Part shown: piece by piece, positions 29,772 to 32,923 of the stretch
Layout: every line of letters begins with the position of its first letter
Position numbering within the stretch: the first letter of the stretch is position 1
From: Clostridia bacterium
Lineage (GTDB): Bacteria; Bacillota; Clostridia; Oscillospirales; QAKW01
Assembly (NCBI GenBank): GCA_017464525.1
Contig: JAFTZM010000014.1
Span: forward strand, 1 to 32,923
Length of the DNA: 32,923 bases
Direction of reading: 5' to 3'
Position numbers and translations under genes: made by a program
Notes under the pieces: generated by a model
What the model was told of the DNA's origin: nothing
The model's database searches: none
The model's input: the letters and a program-made list of their open reading frames with translations, nothing else

Positions 29772-30331
29772 TTTCTCGCCTCCTCCGGCAGTATCCCATC
29801 CCGCAAGCAAGACGCCAACCGGGTCAGTTTAGGGAGATATTTTCCTCTGATCCACGCCTCATCGTAAATGACCGGCACCCGCAACACTCGCTTGGGATCA
29901 ATGGGACGGAAGAAGTTCTTGTAATCCCCCTCTTCCATCAGATAAACCACGATCTCCGACCGGTGGATCCCGGTAGCAAACATCTGCACCTGAACTTGGT
30001 TGATGTACTTCTGCGGCATCTTGAAGGGCCGATCGGCCTTCCATGTCTTGCACTCATAAATGCAGACGGCAGTATTCCCATCAAGATTCACCCGCAGTCG
30101 CAGATCCTCAAGGAGCACCTGCTTATCCAATTCCATCGGGATGCCGAGACTCTCTAAGATTCGATGCTCGTAAGCGTTGCCTGCCCTCGTATAGACATTG
30201 TCAAAGTGGTCATGGTTGAAGCCTAACTTCTGCATCCACCACTTCTCCCACGTCTTGGATGTCCACCTGCCGATGATCTTGTCTACGTCTGAGGCACCGA
30301 ACCAACCGCTTCTATCCTTATCCGCAATCAT
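29762..30331 (-). CDS. YqaJ/lambda-exonuclease-like recombination nuclease
   Basis: 189 residues from ATG 30331 (ATGA overlap with the annealing protein gene). The PD-(D/E)XK core is visible: GNAYEHRILE (Glu55), Asp84 in VNLDGNT, and Glu93-Cys-Lys95 in IYECKTW, followed by KMPQKYINQVQVQMFATG, the QxxxYxxQVQ motif of YqaJ nucleases. It would resect double-strand ends 5'-3' to load the annealing protein encoded next to it. The chain is a little shorter than usual. Readings from further upstream overlap the annealing gene and lack a ribosome binding site. Confidence 0.8.
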   Translation of the reverse strand: MIADKDRSGWFGASDVDKIIGRWTSKTWEKWWMQKLGFNHDHFDNVYTRAGNAYEHRILESLGIPMELDKQVLLEDLRLRVNLDGNTAVCIYECKTWKADRPFKMPQKYINQVQVQMFATGIHRSEIVVYLMEEGDYKNFFRPIDPKRVLRVPVIYDEAWIRGKYLPKLTRLASCLRDGILPEEARKCL

Positions 30332-30984
30332 TGGCTCAAAATACCCAACAACTGCTTCTCGATGCGGCTCAATTCCGCAAAATATGAAAACTTGGAGCGG
30401 AGCACATCCTCCTCCATGCCGCAAACTTTTGCGATGTCGCTCACCGAATGCCCCTTGTTGATGCAGGCAGTCATCTCCTGCTCCATCCGTTCCTTGATGG
30501 CCTTGAGGGAGTGTTTGTTGAGATCATCCTCCTGCTCGATACCAGTATCATCATTCAGCCAAAGATTGAAACCAAGTCCAGTTCGCAAAGCAACACCCTT
30601 CACAAAAGCCCTCGTCTGTGCATTCCAAAGCCGTTGCTGCGTAAGGCTGTTATCCTTCACCGGATTACTGCCATTCATTAACGGAAACTGCGATTCAAAC
30701 TCAAGCTCGTCGATTACAATCCGCACCCGAACCTCATAGCAACGATTAGTGATTCCGTTCTTATCAACAAAAATACCGTCGCTCATAATCAAACTACTGC
30801 CGTTTTCACCGGTTACCGGTTCAAAATATGCCTTTTCTGCACCGTTTTGATATAACAAGTCGATGCACTTTGCCCAATTCAGATAGGGAACTTCGATCTT
30901 TTTGCCCTTATCATCCTTGGCTTCTCTCATCTCACAAAACGGAAGAACGTCGATCTTCCGCATCTCTGCATAAGGTTTAAGCAT
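30328..30984 (-). CDS. Single-strand annealing recombinase (DUF1071/Sak3-like)
   Basis: 218 residues from ATG 30984 (GAGGAGG upstream). Core: VPYLNWAKCIDLLYQNGAEKAYFEP, FVDKNGITNRCYEVRVRIVIDELEFESQFPLMNG, then TQQRLWNAQTRAFVKGVALRTGLGFNLWLNDD, which matches the order and key residues of DUF1071/Sak3-type annealing proteins (YLxWAxA...LPVMDG...R.LVKAxAxxGLGLxLW). The C-terminus is a separate helical tail (KERMEQEMTACINKGHSVSDIAKVCGMEED). It pairs with the exonuclease downstream as a phage recombination system. It overlaps the PAPS-reductase-like gene by a few bases. Confidence 0.75.
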   Translation of the reverse strand: MLKPYAEMRKIDVLPFCEMREAKDDKGKKIEVPYLNWAKCIDLLYQNGAEKAYFEPVTGENGSSLIMSDGIFVDKNGITNRCYEVRVRIVIDELEFESQFPLMNGSNPVKDNSLTQQRLWNAQTRAFVKGVALRTGLGFNLWLNDDTGIEQEDDLNKHSLKAIKERMEQEMTACINKGHSVSDIAKVCGMEEDVLRSKFSYFAELSRIEKQLLGILSQ

Positions 30985-32167
30985 TTTGTTCCTCCTCAAT
31001 AAATTCACTATCATAATCACTAAATGTGATCTGATCTGCCACAATGTATTTGCCGATATCATCAAAAGCGCATGGCTTTCGATCAATCGCCGAATCTCCG
31101 GAAAGCGCCATGTATAAAAAATTTGGCACACCATTACTTTTAAACTTCTCTAAGGAAAGCAGTTGATCCGCCATCCCCTTGCGCATATAATACTCCCATA
31201 ATCGGGGGTGGGTCTGGCGAAACGCTGCGAAATGATTATCTTCAAAAGCAATATCGGTTGCACAACCGACACATCCATTCCGCTTCACCTTACATCTGCG
31301 CTTGCCGTAATCCGCCAGATACTCCATATCGTACAATGGGCTATAGGGAACATCGAAGGTTCGTATGTACTCCCAGATATCTTCATCCGTCCAAATACCG
31401 AGCGGAGATATGTGATAAAATTTCTCCGCATGAGGCCTTGATGATTCATAGATATAACCCCGTGTTGCAAAGGACATCAACCGCATATGACTTTCCGAAG
31501 CCATCAGCCCCTTGAAAACCACATCCACTCCAAGTTCTGCTTGCTTCGCCTCCGATGGTTCTTTCTTCAACACAGAGCAGCAATGATTGCTTGTCTTCAC
31601 ATGGCGTAACAGTTCGTAATACGCCCTTGTTTCCTCCTTTGCAGTTTCACTTTTTGAAAAACGAAGAAAGCAATCAATGTTAATTCGTCTGGCGGTCAAC
31701 TTTGATGCAGCTTTTCCGAGAATCGGAAAACCATATTGATCGGCACACCACCAATAAGACTTTCTTTGTCCCTTTTTCCAAATGAGGTCTCTTTCTTTGA
31801 AATCCTCCATCATTTCCGGCGTTGCCATCCGCTCCAGGGCGGCGGTACTTTTCAATTTTCCATCAGCTTTTAGAATTTTGCCGATTTGATCTGTCTCTAC
31901 CAGCCATTCCAGCACTTCTTTTTGTGCCTCGTATTTCAGGCCATCTTCTTCCAGACGTGCAGGCAAAACTTCATAAAACTGTACTTTATCGCTGCTCCAT
32001 TCTCTGCCAAGCTTGCGGGCAAATTTCAAGCTTTCCGGAAATTCTACCCCTGTATTGCCGAAGATGACCGCATACGCTTCATCAGGAAAATAACGCCGGA
32101 TCAAATCCCAAAGCACTGTGCTGTCCTTCCCGCCGCTAAACGCAACGGCGGCCATTCCCCGGCGCAA
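30977..32167 (-). CDS. PAPS reductase-like PP-loop protein, start uncertain
   Basis: 396 residues as read from TTG 32167 (GAGGG six bases upstream). The PP-loop AFSGGKDST at 9-17 marks ATP-pyrophosphatase chemistry of the PAPS reductase/DndC superfamily. Further family residues are NTGVEFPES, DCFLRFSKSETA, CCSVLKKEP, KGLMASESHMRLM and GIWTDEDIWEYI. A late Cys set (GKRRCKVKRNGCVGCA) could hold an Fe-S cluster. Phage members are common but poorly understood; sulfur transfer or DNA/tRNA modification are the main ideas. There is no ATG or GTG, and open frame continues upstream as AIEAIAEGFRLRRG, so the N-terminus may be shortened (see finding). The gene is AT-rich. Confidence 0.75.
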   Translation of the reverse strand: MRRGMAAVAFSGGKDSTVLWDLIRRYFPDEAYAVIFGNTGVEFPESLKFARKLGREWSSDKVQFYEVLPARLEEDGLKYEAQKEVLEWLVETDQIGKILKADGKLKSTAALERMATPEMMEDFKERDLIWKKGQRKSYWWCADQYGFPILGKAASKLTARRINIDCFLRFSKSETAKEETRAYYELLRHVKTSNHCCSVLKKEPSEAKQAELGVDVVFKGLMASESHMRLMSFATRGYIYESSRPHAEKFYHISPLGIWTDEDIWEYIRTFDVPYSPLYDMEYLADYGKRRCKVKRNGCVGCATDIAFEDNHFAAFRQTHPRLWEYYMRKGMADQLLSLEKFKSNGVPNFLYMALSGDSAIDRKPCAFDDIGKYIVADQITFSDYDSEFIEEEQNA

Positions 32168-32230
32168 ACGAAAACCCTCAGCAATGGCTTCGATTGCCGC
32201 CCGAGGTGTTCCCGCACCAACGGCGGTTTT

Positions 32231-32386
32231 TTATTTTGCCGCAAAGCCGGTGATCAGACTGACGGCCCCAAAGATCACGAACAGCCCCCAGCAGAGCACC
32301 CATGCCCCGCTGCCCACGGCCCCTGCGATGCAGAGGGCCATCAGCACCAAGCACCCGGCAGACACAATTCTAAGTAACTTAATCAT
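32231..32386 (-). CDS. 51-residue two-helix membrane protein
   Basis: 51 residues: a short basic start (MIKLLRIV) and two hydrophobic stretches (SAGCLVLMALCIAGAV and GAWVLCWGLFVIFGAVSLI) separated by GSG, ending FAAK. This is a helical hairpin typical of small phage membrane proteins. The ribosome binding site is weak (GAAAAA just before the ATG). It is the second gene of the early block, after the HTH gene, 23 bases away. Possible roles are superinfection exclusion or membrane signalling; none is proven. It shares the reading frame of the next gene, with a TAA between. Confidence 0.5.
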   Translation of the reverse strand: MIKLLRIVSAGCLVLMALCIAGAVGSGAWVLCWGLFVIFGAVSLITGFAAK

Positions 32387-32409
32387 TTTTCTTTTTTCAA
32401 CCCTTTTTC

Positions 32410-32658
32410 CTAATACTTTTTTGCCAGCTCAATAATTTCCGCAAATGGGGCTTGAACCACCAAACAGATTGTTTTCAATTCTGATAAAGCAAAATTCTCC
32501 GGATTGTGCAGACGATTATATAAGGTGGCCGGGCACATTTTTGAGCGTTTTGCAACTTCAGGGATAGTCATTCCATATTCGTCTGCATAGTCCTTAATTG
32601 CTGACGCTATGCCTCTGAAAGGTTTTTTATTCTTAGGTGGCATTTTTATTCTTGGCAT
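32410..32658 (-). CDS. Small Cro/C1-type helix-turn-helix regulator
   Basis: 82 residues from ATG 32658, with AAAGGGGG seven bases upstream; a longer frame from TTG 32676 would include that ribosome binding site and is rejected. The HTH reads MTIPEVAKRSKMCPATLYNRLHNPENFALSELKTICLVV, with a basic N-terminal arm (MPRIKMPPKNKKPFRG). It is the first gene of the leftward early unit, facing the divergent control region, the position of Cro in temperate phages. It probably represses one or both promoters at 32768-32876. Confidence 0.75.
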   Translation of the reverse strand: MPRIKMPPKNKKPFRGIASAIKDYADEYGMTIPEVAKRSKMCPATLYNRLHNPENFALSELKTICLVVQAPFAEIIELAKKY

Positions 32659-32710
32659 TTTCGATCCCCCTTTCAAAATCTGTTTTGAAGCATCACTTGA
32701 TGTTTTTTAT

Positions 32711-32753
32711 CACCCCCAAATATAACCTTCTCACTGTCCGGTTTATTGGACAG
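32711..32753 (-). promoter_or_regulatory. Inverted TGTCC site and TTTGGGGGTG motif in the early leader
   Basis: The minus strand has CTGTCC-8 bases-GGACAG (32734-32753), then TTTGGGGGTGATAAAA (complement of plus-strand 32705-32720). The second motif shares an exact ten-base core, TTTGGGGGTG followed by TAAAA, with the late promoter at 22664-22697. The TGTCC half sites resemble the late TTGTCCG boxes but are inverted here. It may be a binding site of the same regulator in the early transcript's leader region. Confidence 0.4.
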
Positions 32754-32767
32754 CGTTTTTGTTATTC

Positions 32768-32796
32768 TTTAGATGCAATCAGTCCTAAATTGCCAA
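32768..32796 (-). promoter_or_regulatory. Putative leftward early promoter
   Basis: On the minus strand TTGGCA (32791-32796), 17 bases, TCTAAA (32768-32773). The -35 matches five of six consensus bases and the -10 four of six. It would transcribe the HTH gene and the early block. An operator-like repeat lies one base upstream of the -35 box. Confidence 0.45.
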
Positions 32797-32797
32797 A

Positions 32798-32846
32798 GTG
32801 AAGTTCGGATTTTTAAGGTAAAAAATAAGAAATACCCGAAGTTCAC
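32798..32846. promoter_or_regulatory. Paired inverted operators of a divergent switch region
   Basis: GTGAAGTTCGG at 32798-32808 and CCGAAGTTCAC at 32836-32846 are inverted copies (one mismatch at the dyad centre), each with a GAA-TTC core, separated by 27 AT-rich bases. Each is one base from the -35 box of its own outward promoter. This fits binding sites for a dimeric repressor controlling both directions. Confidence 0.5.
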
Positions 32847-32847
32847 C

Positions 32848-32876
32848 TTGACAAAAGAGTATGGTATATATAGATA
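32848..32876 (+). promoter_or_regulatory. Putative rightward promoter leading out of the window
   Basis: Perfect -35 TTGACA (32848-32853), 17 bases, and TAGATA (32871-32876) in a very AT-rich TATATATAGATAT stretch, so the exact -10 register is uncertain. It faces away from the early block; the gene it drives is not in the window. A small inverted repeat CCAAC-GAA-GTTGG lies downstream at 32910-32922. Confidence 0.45.
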
Positions 32877-32923
32877 TTTCAAGATTTTCAGAGCCTGAGG
32901 AAGCCGCCACCAACGAAGTTGGC

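Noticed and set aside
32734..32760. Plus-strand intrinsic terminator (CTGTCC hairpin followed by CGTTTTT)
   Set aside because: The shape fits, but no plus-strand gene ends there; its TGTCC arms and place in the early leader fit a binding site at least as well. I kept it as a regulatory site with low confidence.
32773..32898. 41-codon plus-strand open frame in the right intergenic region
   Set aside because: No ribosome binding site, and it spans both predicted promoters and both operators. A second frame open from ATG 32861 to the window edge also has only a weak AAGAG before it; neither can be judged without the flank.
1..32923. tRNA, rRNA or insertion sequence
   Set aside because: I saw no cloverleaf-like arms with a CCA end, no rRNA motifs and no transposase or terminal inverted repeats in the window.

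Overview
The window is most of the genome of a double-stranded DNA phage or prophage of the short-tailed (podovirus) type from a Gram-positive host, probably a spore-forming gut Clostridia (Oscillospiraceae-like). The reasons are the N4-gp56-type major capsid protein, a nozzle-like tail protein with no tape-measure or tail-tube gene, one giant ejected-type polyvalent protein of 2,789 residues, strong GGAGG ribosome binding sites with frequent ATGA/TGATG start-stop overlaps, a DUF1492/ArpU late regulator and a Spo0A C-terminal-domain protein. Every supported gene lies on the minus strand, so transcription runs from right to left. The long plus-strand open frames are shadows. All family assignments come from reading motifs; nothing was searched against a database.

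Right edge to left. (1) 32677-32923 looks like a divergent control region: two putative promoters point away from each other, each with a GTGAAsTTCGG-type operator one base from its -35 box. The rightward gene (repressor or integrase?) lies beyond the window. (2) 26944-32658 is the early block: Cro-like HTH protein, a 51-residue membrane protein, a PAPS-reductase-like PP-loop protein, a single-strand annealing protein, a YqaJ-like exonuclease, a NinB-like protein, an HNH protein, SSB, a replisome organizer carrying 20-bp iteron-like repeats inside its gene, and a DnaC-like helicase loader. (3) 22700-26947 is an accessory and regulatory block of small, mostly cysteine-rich proteins, plus a DUF1064 nuclease, a Spo0A-C protein, a NUMOD4-HNH homing endonuclease and, last, the ArpU/DUF1492 sigma-4-like late regulator. 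Its middle part is more AT-rich than its surroundings.

(4) 12569-22697 is the head and tail-machine operon, behind a putative late promoter with tandem TTGTCCG boxes: small terminase, large terminase, portal, a phage copy of the ribosomal-processing cysteine protease Prp, scaffold, major capsid protein, a small head protein, an intrinsic terminator, connector, nozzle-like tail protein, a small protein and an internal virion protein. (5) 4188-12557 encodes the giant polyvalent protein (HELTH metalloprotease motif, two nuclease-like domains in an AT-rich insert, long helical segments, LPD38-like C-terminus). (6) 1-4187 is the host-recognition and lysis block behind a second copy of the same tandem-box promoter: BppU-like protein, two repeat-built tail fibre proteins, a BspA-type leucine-rich-repeat protein, two small proteins and a partial holin. 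The endolysin is probably just off the left edge.

The most interesting signals are (a) a self-contained prohead-processing set, in which the phage Prp gene overlaps the scaffold gene and both scaffold and capsid protein start with an L27-like Prp site in the same register; (b) two late promoters with identical architecture (TTGTCCGTTTTGTCCG, 12 bases, TAAAAT), each giving an mRNA predicted to begin with a stem-loop; and (c) a phage-borne Spo0A DNA-binding domain whose known binding mode to tandem 7-bp boxes makes it a candidate reader of those promoters.
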